Source: Solirhodobacter olei
GTDB lineage: Bacteria > Pseudomonadota > Alphaproteobacteria > Rhodobacterales > Rhodobacteraceae
Assembly: GCF_004010155.1 (NCBI RefSeq)
Contig: NZ_RRYH01000030.1
Location: forward strand, 1 to 64,000
Length of the DNA: 64,000 nt
Direction: 5' to 3'
The translations under genes and the position numbers were made by a program. Under the pieces are notes generated by a model that had not been told where the DNA came from, did not search any database, and saw only the letters and a list, made by a program, of their open reading frames with translations. Shown here in pieces: positions 16,365 to 25,014 of the stretch. The stretch's first letter is position 1. Every line of letters begins with the position of its first letter.

Positions 16365-16907
16365 TCACTTGGCAGCGCAGCGCTGGCGGGCATCGTCACG
16401 GGCGGCAGTGAACCCCGCCAGCGAGAATGTATCCCGAGTTTCCGTACCATGCGTCGAAAGGGCAGTTATCGTGGCGTCCGATCCCTGCTTCAGCGCGTCA
16501 AGGAGACCCGATTGCGACGCCGGCACACGCGGCCACGCCCACTGTCCTTTAGTGATGAAAGGGTATTTTCGGCCGCCGATGTCCATAATCGGCGGGGAAT
16601 TTGGGGCGAACGGATAGCCGCCGGTAAAAGAAATTCCTCCCTTTGGATCGCCCCCGTCTCGAAAGTTGACGAATAGAAGAATATCCCCCCTATTCACCTT
16701 CACAGGTTTACCGCCACGGGTGGTCAAACTTCTCTTCGGAGCGGACACTCCCCAACAATTAGGCTTCGGTGCGGCAATGTAAAAGACGCTCCAATCCGTT
16801 TCTATTTTAATGCGTTTCTCTGCGTGGGGCACATTCTGAGCCCAAGTAGAAGTCGCATAGGAACATGCAATTACGAGTAGCATTCCGCATTTGATCGGAT
16901 TTTGCAA
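16365..16907 (-). CDS. Exported IalB-like protein (invasion-associated locus B family)
   Basis: A 180-aa periplasmic protein. The signal peptide (KCGMLLVIACSYATSTWA, then Q) is followed by a beta-rich IalB-like domain: TDWSVFYIAAPKPNCWGVSA, RGDILLFVNFRDGGDPKG, GTETRDTFSLAGFTAARDDA and a final Cys (RQRCAAK). The two Cys probably form a disulfide. IalB-family proteins are periplasmic or outer-membrane-associated in alphaproteobacteria, with no known reaction. It is isolated between an IS6-A end and a gene-poor stretch. Confidence 0.7.
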   Translation of the reverse strand: MQNPIKCGMLLVIACSYATSTWAQNVPHAEKRIKIETDWSVFYIAAPKPNCWGVSAPKRSLTTRGGKPVKVNRGDILLFVNFRDGGDPKGGISFTGGYPFAPNSPPIMDIGGRKYPFITKGQWAWPRVPASQSGLLDALKQGSDATITALSTHGTETRDTFSLAGFTAARDDARQRCAAK

Positions 16908-17720
16908 CGTTCCGGTTCTCCATCAAACCATCGGACATCTGGGTTCACATGAAGACCCCGGGGCGCCCCGTTGCGAGGTCAACTAACGACTTCATCCCAA
17001 AATACACTGTCGGAATCTACCGGCATCAGGCAACCCCCATCGGCGGTTTGCCGCTCACAACACTCCGCCGAAGTCCTCCTCTATCTGAGGGCAAGGATTT
17101 ATAAAAGAAAACAAAGGCTAATGCCGGCCGCACGTCATTTCCGTGCCAATGCACGTTCTCGCAGCAAACCGAGGCGGCGCTCCGATCAGTAAAGGGATCG
17201 CAAGAGATTGATCGGCATGGACATGCTATCCAAATTCGCGAAGGACAAAAGCCACTCAGCCTGCGCGACAACTATTTCTGCAGTAATTCGTGGCCTGACA
17301 TGCTGTCCAAGCTTGACGCGTGCGGGGCTTGCACAGGTGCCGATCATTGCATGGCGCAGCGCCGCCAAAGGTGCTCGTCGCTGGTCAATATACTGTGAGC
17401 CACAAACCGATGCTTCGACCAAGGAAGGCAGTCATACGTGTAATACCTACCACGGCAGCGGGGCAAAGGCCCGATTGGGCTAGACGAAGATCATCATGGG
17501 CGGCCCACCGTCGGGCGCATCACGGACATTGACTGTTTCATCAAGGTACCGAAACAATGGGAACGTTTTTGTGGCGGTTCCCGTGAAACCCTGAGGGGCT
17601 CGGATCAGCAGAACGTCAAGCGCCTGAAGTGCGACCGAAGATTGACCTACCGCCCGCAGGGGAGCGGGCCCCGCGAACCGTGTGGGTTCTACCAAACCCG
17701 AGGATCATTCTGTGGCTATA
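16908..17720. other. 813 bp without a supportable gene
   Basis: Short frames exist on both strands. The most protein-like is on the minus strand at 17480-17695 (it includes FPLFRYLDETVNVRDAP), but it has only a TTG start and no ribosome site. I see no IS ends or clear hairpins. It may be eroded DNA between insertions. Confidence 0.4.
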
Positions 17721-17951
17721 ATGACCTATGAGATATCTCGTTTCGCCGACGACGCGCGCGAGGAACGCTGGATCCTCATGGTCCATGGCACGGGGAGGGT
17801 TCGGGTTCAGCGGGTGGGTCGCGGCACGGACAACCCGCGTGACCAGTCAACAATCGAAGTACTTCTCGACGGCTCGCAGTCACGCGCCATCAAGGATGCT
17901 ATCCAGGAACTTCTGTTGGTTCTCGAAACACCCTTCGGCGAACTGCCTTGA
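17721..17951 (+). CDS. Small hypothetical protein (76 aa)
   Basis: The frame from ATG 17721 encodes a soluble protein with a natural-looking pattern: TYEISRFADDAREERWILMV, a basic central part (GRVRVQRVGRGTDN) and a C-terminal helix (SRAIKDAIQELLLVLETPFG). The frame is open further upstream to 17682, and no strong ribosome site decides the start. I do not recognise the family. Confidence 0.45.
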   Translation: MTYEISRFADDAREERWILMVHGTGRVRVQRVGRGTDNPRDQSTIEVLLDGSQSRAIKDAIQELLLVLETPFGELP

Positions 17952-18363
17952 CGACGTTTTACAGCTTCCCTCGGTTTGCGCAGACCTCATTAACGAACCC
18001 GCCGGTGCCACCTCGACGACGCCCATCTCCAACCAGGCGTGGCCGTGCCCAGGTGGGGTAGAGCTGTTCGGTCGGTCCTTCCGCAGGCAACTCTGGCCGG
18101 CTAAACTCAGGCGCAGCGTAACCGCTGGTCCGAGCCTTCGGTGGCCATGGCCCGGAGAGCTACATCCCAGTTCGCTCTTCGGGCCTGTCGTCCCTCATAT
18201 GCTTCCGGATCATCCGAGTTGATTTCGTGACCTCGCGTTTCTGAGTGATCGCGCTAACTCCCGAGTAGGCAGAAGGCGGAGGCACGCAGCGGCGGTGGGC
18301 TGAGGCCGTCGCATGGGCTGTTCGGTGGCGTCTCGGAACAAGCTGAGAAAAGGAAATGTCGTC
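17952..18363. other. 412 bp without a recognised feature
   Basis: No convincing coding frame, IS end or RNA. The 3' part provides the AAGGAAA ribosome site for the small gene that starts at 18364. Confidence 0.4.
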
Positions 18364-18570
18364 ATGGCAGCGGAGAGCCTTGCTTTGGCAATCTTGGAGG
18401 AGCTGGAGCATCAAGGGGCCACCGAACCGGAGGATGCAGTCGATGTGATCGCGCTGCGGCATACCCTTGGCGCCCTGCAGCTTGATTTCGACACTGCCGT
18501 AGCCGAACTCGCGGACTTGGAGCAGGTGGGACTCGTGATTGGGAAGATCTATCTGCGACGCAATGTGTGA
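18364..18570 (+). CDS. Small hypothetical protein, paralogue of the 28.5-kb gene
   Basis: A 68-aa acidic protein. It shares the framework AIL-x2-LEHQ-x-AT-x-PE-x-AVD-x-IA-x-R, then LG-x-L-x2-DF, and ends VGLV-x-G-x2-YLRRN like the protein at 28447-28656. The same spacing is kept, so both are real genes of one family. The shape (helices then a Tyr-Leu-Arg-Arg end) could be a winged-helix-like fold; that is a guess. ATG 18364 has AAGGAAA upstream. Confidence 0.65.
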   Translation: MAAESLALAILEELEHQGATEPEDAVDVIALRHTLGALQLDFDTAVAELADLEQVGLVIGKIYLRRNV

Positions 18571-18746
18571 GCGTGTTCCACTCTACACACGGCGGCAAGA
18601 AAAGTACCCGTATGGGGAGTGGGCGCCTAAGACGCTTCAATTGCGGCATGTGAGGCCACCAGAAACCCTCCGTCAGGAAATCAACCCGAATGTCTAAAGG
18701 GTGCGGATCCAGGACGGCGTAGCGCGTGAGAAGGGCTTCGCTCGCT

Positions 18747-19178
18747 TCAGCCCGCCCCGCGGATTGGATTGACCATCTCGATGCCGATAAAATCACGCTC
18801 GTTGTCGGTGACAACAACGCAATCATTCGTGCCAGCTATCGCGGCTACAATCATGTCGAGGCCGCTGCGAGGGCGACCGGCGGCCTTACCCTCCGCCATA
18901 AGCCGCGCCCAAACTAAACCAGCCTTGTCGTCGAAGAACAGGATACGTCCTGCAAATAGAGCCTGAGGACCCTCCGCCCCGGCGAACCAAGCGTCAAGTG
19001 CACCACGCTTCTTGCCGCGCGGCTTTTCCAGAATGCCACGTTGAATTTCGGCGACTGTCAGCGAGGAAATGAACAAGTCCTCGTCGCGCTGGCTCCGCAT
19101 CCAGGCCAGAAGCGACTCTGAAGGGTTCGGCTTGACGATATTGCTGATAATGTTGGTGTCGAGAAGGTAGCGCGTCAC
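18747..19178 (-). CDS. vapC: VapC-type PIN-domain ribonuclease toxin
   Basis: A 143-aa PIN-domain toxin. The acidic metal-binding residues are visible: Asp in YLLDTNIISNIV, Glu in LTVAEIQRGI, Asp in SGLDMIVAAIAGTND and Asp in CVVVTDNERDF. VapC toxins cut tRNA or rRNA. The start is GTG 19178, fixed by a GTGA overlap with the antitoxin stop. The antitoxin lies upstream, as usual for VapBC. Confidence 0.9.
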   Translation of the reverse strand: MTRYLLDTNIISNIVKPNPSESLLAWMRSQRDEDLFISSLTVAEIQRGILEKPRGKKRGALDAWFAGAEGPQALFAGRILFFDDKAGLVWARLMAEGKAAGRPRSGLDMIVAAIAGTNDCVVVTDNERDFIGIEMVNPIRGAG

Positions 19179-19477
19179 AGATCGACCTTACGCCCCTCTT
19201 CACGTGCGCGGGAAAGGTCGAGATCAGCGCCAACCAAAGGTGAGCGACGCAAAGCAGTTAGAATATTACCGGGCTTCGGTGGTTCTCCGATCACGGCTGT
19301 CTTCACGGCGGCGCGCACCTGTTCCGCTTCTGGCCCTTCCTCCGCCAGGCGGCGCGCGAGCGTGCGGATCAGTTCGCGATCTGCGTCGAGCGCCGTCACC
19401 TCAAAACGAGTAAAGCCGCGTTGCGTTAGACGCGCGCGGTAATTCTGAAGCGCCCTTTTCTGCGCGGCGTTGCCCAT
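19175..19477 (-). CDS. Antitoxin of the VapBC module
   Basis: A 100-aa antitoxin. The N-terminal QKRALQNYRARLTQRGFTRF and EVTALDADRELIRTLARRLA form a ribbon-helix-helix-like DNA-binding part. The C-terminal GNILTALRRSPLVGADLDLS and SRAREEGRKVDL resemble toxin-wrapping tails. Three Met codons in a row follow a GGGGGG ribosome site; I chose the third (19477) for spacing. The upstream part of the frame (to 19687) has no family likeness. It overlaps vapC by GTGA. Confidence 0.8.
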   Translation of the reverse strand: MGNAAQKRALQNYRARLTQRGFTRFEVTALDADRELIRTLARRLAEEGPEAEQVRAAVKTAVIGEPPKPGNILTALRRSPLVGADLDLSRAREEGRKVDL

Positions 19478-19495
19478 CATCATCCCCCCATAGAC

Positions 19496-19534
19496 TATAT
19501 CTGGATATATAATCCATACCTGCGTGGTCGACAA
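19496..19534 (-). promoter_or_regulatory. vapBC promoter with palindromic operator
   Basis: On the minus strand TTGTCG (complement of 19529-19534) and TATATA (complement of 19506-19511) are 17 nt apart. The palindrome TATATC-CA-GATATA (19496-19509) overlaps the -10 box, a natural site for autoregulation by the antitoxin. Confidence 0.6.
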
Positions 19535-19740
19535 GGGATCACGGGATGATGACAGGCGCTCCTCGGCTGCTGGAATACCCGTTTCGGCCCCGTGGCTGGA
19601 CAGCATCGAGACCGTGACCGGAGAGAAAATAGGGGAGTTACCAGGCCACAGAGAGACTTCCGGATTGCGACCCCGTTGAAAACTCACGGCGGAGACCCGC
19701 TCTTAAGTTTGCCTTAAGAATCGTCCCCGAGGAGGCCGGC

Positions 19741-20542
19741 ATGAAACATGCTTCCCCCTCCGGCCTCTTGCGCATCGTCCTGATCTGGCTCGCCCTCGCC
19801 GCGGCCCTTCCGGCCCAGCCCACGACCGACCTTTTCGCCGGGCCCGGCCGCGGTGCCGCGCCGCTGACCGCGGATCAGGCGTTCCGGGTTGCCACTCGGC
19901 GCGCGGCCGACTGCGCCCTGGAGGTGAAGATCGACGTCGCCGCGGGCTATCACCTCTATCGCGCCCGGCTGACCGCGGCGACCACGGGCGGCGCGGCGTT
20001 AATGGTGGACAGCCCGCCCGGCACGATCGAGGAGGATCCGAATTTCGGCCGGGTGGAGATCTGGCGCGGCACGGTCGCGGCCAGGGTCGCCTCGGACGGC
20101 GGGGCGGCGGTGCTCCGCTGGCAGGGCTGCGCCGATCCCGGGATCTGCTATCCGCCGCAGCGCCTGACGATTCCGGCGATGGCCGCTGCAGCCGGCTCTG
20201 GTCCCGCCGTCTCCGCCACGGCGACAGTGCCGCCGACCTTCGCGCCGCAGGACGGTCTGATGGCCGGGCTGTTGTTGCGCGGCGGGGCGACGCTGGTGCT
20301 GCTGGCCTTCGCGGGCTTCGGACTCCTCCTAGCCTTCACCCCCTGCAGCCTGCCGATGGTGCCGGTTCTGGCCGGCATGCTCGCCGCCGGCGGCGGGCGG
20401 ATGACGCCGGCACGCGGCGCGGCGCTCACCGGGGCCTATGTGCTGGCGGTGGCCTCGGCCTTCGGCCTGCTCGGCCTTGCCGCGGCCTGGTCAGGGCAAA
20501 ACCTGCAGGTCGCGCTGCAGTCACCGCCGGTGATCTGGACGA
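19741..20542 (+). pseudogene. dsbD: dsbD (thiol:disulfide interchange), 3' truncated by IS6-A
   Basis: About 267 codons of a DsbD-type gene survive. There is a signal peptide (LLRIVLIWLALAAALPAQPT), the N-terminal DsbDalpha domain with its Cys (RRAADCALEV; WQGCADPGICYPPQRLTIPA), then the first membrane helices with FGLLLAFTPCSLPMVPVLAG, whose Cys is one of the transmembrane redox pair. The frame then runs into the IS6-A end at 20543 and stops. The rest of the membrane domain and the C-terminal thioredoxin domain are missing, so electron transfer is impossible. GAGGAGG precedes the ATG. Confidence 0.88.
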
Positions 20543-20917
20543 GGGATTGCCAACTTGTTTGTGGAGCGGTGCCTTTTTAGGCGTCGGGTATGAATATAGC
20601 GTCCGCCATGCCGCGCCTGAAAGGCTACCGTTTCCCTCGTGAGATCGTCGCATATGCGGTCTGGGTCTACCATCGCTTCGCGCTCAGCATGGCAGATGTC
20701 GAAGATCTTCTCGCCGTTCGAGGTGTGGTGGTCAGCCGGGAAACGATCCGGAAATGGTTAAACCGCTTTGGGGTCCACTTCGCCGGTTGCATCAGGCGCG
20801 ACAGACCGGCCGCAGTCGGCAAATGGCACTTGGATGAGGTCGTCATCCCGATCAACGGCAGAAATTGCTGGCTCTGGCGGGCGGTCGATGCGAGCGGCGA
20901 CATGCTGGATATTCTTG
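20543..20917 (+). mobile_element. IS6-A element, 5' half only, fused to dedA
   Basis: The left end GGGATTGCCAACTTGTTTG (one change from consensus) begins at 20543. A transposase frame starts at 20590 (LKGYRFPREIVAYAVWVYHR, then first Asp WHLDEVVIPINGR) and is intact up to SGDMLDILV. At about 20917 it fuses in frame to a DedA-family coding sequence. The right half and right end are gone, showing an IS-adjacent deletion. Confidence 0.85.
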
Positions 20918-21408
20918 TCTCCGGCTACCTGGTTTCAACAGGGCGCTTCTCACTCGTCCTCGTTGCCACTGCGGGAGCCCTGGGATGTAACATCGGATCA
21001 ACCCTCGCCTATCTCGTGGGCGTCTTTGGAGGGCGTCCCCTGGTGGACCGCTAGGGACGCTACGTCCTGCTCAACCCCGCCGAGCTAGACCGGGCCGATC
21101 ATTATTTCAGCCAATATGGCGGTGCGACGGTTTTCGTTGCGCGTCTCCTGCCGGTGGTACGGACGTTTATCTCGCTCCCGGCCGGCATCGCGAGGATGCC
21201 GTTCGTCAAGTTCCAGCTTTATACCTTCGTCGGATCCTGGCCGTGGTGCTTTGCGCTGGCATTCGCCGGTCTGAAACTTGGCGAAACTTGGGACCGGAAC
21301 CCGGTCTTAAGACATGTGATGCACACGCTAGACGGCGCCGTGCTGGTCACACTTCTCGTCGGTGCGGTCTTGTATGGCCGGCACCGGTGGAAGGATCAGA
21401 CGCGGTAA
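20918..21408 (+). pseudogene. DedA-family membrane protein, 5' truncated and nonsense-mutated
   Basis: The remaining frame encodes DedA-family segments: SGYLVSTGRFSLVLVATAGA, LGCNIGSTLAYLVGVFGGRP, then after an in-frame TAG at 21052-21054 GRYVLLNPAELDRADHYFSQ, FVARLLPVVRTFISLPAGIA and a C-terminal membrane helix. The TAG sits where relatives have Tyr. The N-terminal helices are lost at the IS junction. DedA proteins are membrane transporters, several of which flip lipid carriers; this copy should be non-functional. Confidence 0.85.
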
Positions 21409-21646
21409 GAGATAGAGTGCAACCCTGCAGCCCCGCCTTGAGCCTTTCCGCTGGGCCAGCCTGCGGGCGCTAGGCTCCGCGGCTTACGGTGGACCCGCGC
21501 CATCGTGATGAACATTGCCAAGGGTTTTCTGGAGTTAGGGTTCATTGTGGGGGCGCGAAGAGGCGGGCGCATCTTGTCCGTCATAGTGCTTTCAGCTTGG
21601 ATGAAGTTGACCTGAAGCTGGCAATGATTACGGAGCGTCTCGCCAA

Positions 21647-22576
21647 ATGCTGAAGAACCTTCTGAATCTCCATGTCACCCAGAATCAGACCTTGGGCCAG
21701 CTGCTGACGGTCGGATTTCTGACCAACATCCTGGGAAGTGTGCTTGCCGCGGCGGCCATCCTTCTAATCGGCTTGATAGCGGCCAACTGGTTTCACAAGC
21801 GGATCGTCGGCCTGACTAAGCGCTATCACCGGCTGGATCAGACCCTCTTCACGTTTCTCGGCAATATCACCCGATATGTGGTGCTGACCTTCGCCGGGGT
21901 CTTCGTGCTCAACAAGTTCGGTATCCAAACAACGTCCATCGTCGCGGTTCTGGGCGCCGCGGGCCTCGCCGTGGGGTTAGCCCTCCAAGGCACGCTGGCA
22001 AATGTTGCGGCCGGGGTAATGATCATCTTGTTCCGACCGTTCAAGCTTGGCGATTTCATTGCTGTAGACGGAGTCTCCGGCTCAGTGATGGACATCAACC
22101 TGAACTTCATCGAGCTAAAGACCTACGACGGGCTGCAGATCATTGTCCCGAACGCGAAGGTCTGGGGCAACGTGATGACGAATTACTCGGTCTATAAGAC
22201 GCGGATGGCGGAATGGACCTTTGGCGTTGGCTACGCCACGGACCTGTCGCTCGCCGAGCGGGTCATCCGCGAGACCATTACCTCCGATCCTAGGGCCCTT
22301 GCAGATCCGCCGTTCTTTCTGAAGGTCAACAGCCTCAACAACAGCTCAGTGGATTTCCTGTGCCGCTGTTGGGCCAACAGCGCGGACTTCTGGGTTTTCA
22401 AGAATGACATGAACCGGGCGGTCAAGGAGGCGCTTGATGCCAGTGGGATCGAAATCCCGTTCCCCAACCGCACGGTCTGGCTTAATCACGTGACAGACCA
22501 GCCGAAGGCCCCAGAACGCGAAACATCGCAGGACTTGGCTGCGCCGAAGGCGGATCAGCTCACGGCACAGAGATAG
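21647..22576 (+). CDS. MscS-family mechanosensitive channel
   Basis: A 309-aa small-conductance mechanosensitive channel. Three membrane helices include the pore-lining TM3 (IVAVLGAAGLAVGLALQGTL, ANVAAGVMIILFRPFKLGDF), whose Gly/Ala packing pattern is diagnostic. A cytoplasmic beta domain (VSGSVMDINLNFIELKTYDG, IIVPNAKVWGNVMTNYS) and alpha/beta domain follow. It releases solutes on hypo-osmotic shock. It is intact and stands alone between the dedA relic and the pntB relic. Confidence 0.93.
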   Translation: MLKNLLNLHVTQNQTLGQLLTVGFLTNILGSVLAAAAILLIGLIAANWFHKRIVGLTKRYHRLDQTLFTFLGNITRYVVLTFAGVFVLNKFGIQTTSIVAVLGAAGLAVGLALQGTLANVAAGVMIILFRPFKLGDFIAVDGVSGSVMDINLNFIELKTYDGLQIIVPNAKVWGNVMTNYSVYKTRMAEWTFGVGYATDLSLAERVIRETITSDPRALADPPFFLKVNSLNNSSVDFLCRCWANSADFWVFKNDMNRAVKEALDASGIEIPFPNRTVWLNHVTDQPKAPERETSQDLAAPKADQLTAQR

Positions 22577-22741
22577 CCTTGGATGGTACACTTGCTATGC
22601 GCGCCGGTGGGTGCTCAGGCCGAGATCTAATGTGCCAGCAGCGTGAGATATTCGCGTCGGCATTGAATGGATCAGCGGATTTGGTGGCGGCGAGGCGCTG
22701 GGCCTGATCGCGAACCACCAATTCTCGAGACGGTCTGCGCG

Positions 22742-22843
22742 GTGGGCAAAGAGGTGCGCTTCAGCATCCGCCCGCTGGTTGGCCGTCAGCAGGGGCACAT
22801 GAACATGTTTCTGGCCGAGGCCAAGGTGCCCTACGACATCGTG
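22742..22843 (+). pseudogene. pntB (transhydrogenase beta) fragment
   Basis: About 34 codons match the NADP-binding C-terminal domain of transhydrogenase Pnt[21 protein letters not shown] and [10 protein letters not shown], where relatives have HPVAGRMPGHMNVLLAEA. The flanking sequence does not continue the match on either side. It is a relic some 70 bp from the IS6-B end, probably truncated by IS-linked deletion. Confidence 0.7.
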
Positions 22844-22914
22844 AACCCGTTGATCCACAAGGAGAACCGCCGGATGTTGTCAACGGCGGGAGCGTGAAGA
22901 AGGGGAGGATCTGG

Positions 22915-23725
22915 GGATCTGTCGCAAACTTTCGACGTTCTGAGCGCGTGATATGTCGGCGTTGTCAGAGAGTTAGCGAGAGGCGGGCGACGTGATCGAG
23001 TTCAAGGGCGTGCACTATCCGAAGTCGGTGATCCTGCAGGCGGTGTTCTTCTACCTCCGCTACGCCGTCTCCTACCGTGACCTGGAGGAGATCCTTGCGG
23101 AGCGGGGGGTGCCGTCGACTACGCGACGCTGAACCGCTGGGTGGTGAAATTCGCACCGCTGATCGCGGCCCAGGCGCAAGCGAGGAAGCGGCCGACCGCC
23201 ACCTCCTGGCGGATGGATGAGACTTACATCAAGGTGAAGGGCCGCTGGACCTACCTCTACCGCTCCGTGGACCGGGATGGCCAAACCCTTAACTTCATGC
23301 TCTCGGAGCGCCGCAATCTGGCCGCTGCCCGGCGGTTCTTCAAGCGGGCGATCGACACGAACGGCGTGCCCGACCGGGTTGTCATCGACAAGAGCGGTGC
23401 CAACCTGGCCGGCCTGCAGGCGGTGAACGTGATCCTGAAATTCACCGGCAACGGGCGCACCATCGTGGTGCGACAGGTCAAGTACTTGACGGATGTATTT
23501 GACAGGACCATCGCTTTATCAAGCGGATTACCGGCCCGATGATGGCTTCAAGGCGTTCCATTCGGCTGCGGCCACCATTGCCGGGATCGAAGCCGCGCAT
23601 ATGATCCGCAAGCGGAAGATCCCCGCCAATGGCGCCACCGCCTTCCAGACCTTCGCGGCGCTCGCAGCATAGTCATGTCTGCCGAACGGCTCCGCTCATC
23701 CTGCTCGGAAGTTTGCGACGGAACC
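22915..23725 (+). mobile_element. IS6-B element, decayed (811 bp)
   Basis: Left end GGATCTGTCGCAAACTTTC at 22915 and inverted right end GGAAGTTTGCGACGGAACC finishing at 23725. The transposase inside is broken in several places. Flanking bases show no obvious target duplication. Confidence 0.8.
22991..23672 (+). pseudogene. IS6-B transposase with several frameshifts
   Basis: The coding parts are recognisable: IEFKGVHYPKSVILQAVFFY; then, after a lost G near 23115, VKFAPLIAAQAQARKRPTAT, first Asp (WRMDETYIKVKGRW) and second Asp (RVVIDKSGANLAG). Two further single-base changes follow, near 23490 (before the catalytic Glu) and near 23545 (GATGGGCTT to GATGGCTT). The original stop is at 23670-23672. 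It is more decayed than the 15.4-kb copy. Confidence 0.82.
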
Positions 23726-23797
23726 GCTGAGATCGGACCTCCACACCGGCGGTCGTAATGCCAACCCAGGCAGTGGCTCACTCCGAGATCAGGGGGC

Positions 23798-24511
23798 CTA
23801 ATGCAACAGAAGGCTGATCAGGGTTGCCACGAGAACGTTGAGCAGGCCGACAAGCACCATGAGTAGCCCAGCGATCGACCCTTCCTCGGGTCCGATCTGA
23901 TTGGCACGAGCGGTGCCCGCGCCGTGCGCGCCAATTGCGAACAGGGCGCCGCGGGCGAGCGAGCTGCGGATGGGGAGCCAAGACAGCAGAAGGTCTCCGA
24001 GAACAGCGCCGAACACGCCGGTCATTACGACGAAGACAGCGGTGAGATTGGGGACGCCTCCGATGTCTTGCGAGACCAACATCGCAAAAGGCGTGCTGAT
24101 GGAGCGCGGCAGAAGGCTCAGCCGAAGCGTTCCATTTAGCCCGAGAAGGGTCGCCAGGAGCCAACTGGTGCCGACCGCCGTCAAGGTGCCGGCGACCATG
24201 CCGATCGCGAGAACCGCCCAGTCACGCTTGATCAGTGCGCGCTGCTCGTAGATCGGGACGGCAAAGGCAACAGTTACGGGACCGAGCACGGTCAGAAGCC
24301 AGCCGGCGCCGTGTAGGTAGTCGCCGTAATTCGCGTGAACAACGAGTACAACCACGATCAGCAGTGCAGGTGTCAACGCCAGCGGCATTAGCCACCAACG
24401 CGGCCAGCGGCTGTAGAGCTGTTTTGCCAGTAGATAGAACGCGATGGTCAGCGACGACCAGAAAATCGTCGCCAGCCAGGGCTCAAGTGTTGCCAGAGCG
24501 AGAAGCGGCAT
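23798..24511 (-). CDS. lrgB: LrgB/CidB-family membrane protein
   Basis: A 237-aa polytopic protein of the LrgB family with about seven hydrophobic segments. The family core is visible: LSLLPRSISTPFAMLVSQDI, GGVPNLTAVFVVMTGVFGAV and RGALFAIGAHGAGTARANQI. LrgAB/CidAB act as holin/antiholin-like proteins or as small organic acid exporters; the sequence does not distinguish these. Its start overlaps the lrgA gene by 29 bp, so translation is coupled. Confidence 0.9.
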   Translation of the reverse strand: MPLLALATLEPWLATIFWSSLTIAFYLLAKQLYSRWPRWWLMPLALTPALLIVVVLVVHANYGDYLHGAGWLLTVLGPVTVAFAVPIYEQRALIKRDWAVLAIGMVAGTLTAVGTSWLLATLLGLNGTLRLSLLPRSISTPFAMLVSQDIGGVPNLTAVFVVMTGVFGAVLGDLLLSWLPIRSSLARGALFAIGAHGAGTARANQIGPEEGSIAGLLMVLVGLLNVLVATLISLLLH

Positions 24512-24905
24512 GGCGCGCCCTCCAGTTGCCTGAAAGCTCGACGGTCATGGCGGTTACGCCCATCACGGAAATCGTACCGCCCAGAATAACAGCCAGGATT
24601 TTTAGCCCCAGAACCCCGAGAAGTTGCGGATAGTTCAGCACTGCCAGGACCGCTGGGACGAAGAAGAGAAGCATCTCAGCGAGAAACCAGTTTGCACCTC
24701 GACGGAGGCTAAGGGGACTCATGAGGCGGCTACCAAGGAGGAACAGCAGGAGGGCGAGGCCAATGATCCCTCCAGGAAGCGGCAGGCCCGTTACGTGCAC
24801 CACCGCTTGGCCGATCAGCCAGATCGCGGCAAGCAGCGCGATCTGTCCAGTCCTGCTGCGATGAAGGGCATAGCGGAATCTAACCGACAGGCGATGAGCG
24901 GTCAT
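24483..24905 (-). CDS. lrgA: LrgA/CidA-family holin-like protein
   Basis: About 140 aa with four hydrophobic segments; the family motif region is LPLPGGIIGLALLLFLLGSR followed by RRGANWFLAEMLLFFVPAVL. It works with LrgB in the inner membrane. I chose ATG 24905 (TAHRLSVRF) with GGAGTGACC upstream; the frame to 24962 adds an unlikely extension. It is transcribed away from a LysR gene, with a 26 bp palindromic region between them. Confidence 0.87.
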   Translation of the reverse strand: MTAHRLSVRFRYALHRSRTGQIALLAAIWLIGQAVVHVTGLPLPGGIIGLALLLFLLGSRLMSPLSLRRGANWFLAEMLLFFVPAVLAVLNYPQLLGVLGLKILAVILGGTISVMGVTAMTVELSGNWRARHAASRSGNT

Positions 24906-24974
24906 CGAGGTCACTCCAAAGCGGGCATTTCTCGCCTTGCCCCCTATATGAGAGGTGAGCAATAATTCTCAAAA

Positions 24975-25000
24975 TGACTTATACGACTAATCATAAGTCA
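24975..25000. promoter_or_regulatory. Palindromic LysR-type site between lrgAB and lysR
   Basis: TGACTTAT (24975-24982) and ATAAGTCA (24993-25000) are perfect inverted arms with a 10 bp spacer. The site lies in an AT-rich gap between divergent genes, as expected for a LysR regulator that controls itself and lrgAB. Confidence 0.6.
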
Positions 25001-25014
25001 AAATTGGAATAGAC

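Noticed and set aside
17480-17695. Minus-strand 71-codon frame with a plausible C-terminus
   Set aside because: TTG start, no ribosome site and no recognised family. It could be a fragment but is not strong enough for a gene call.
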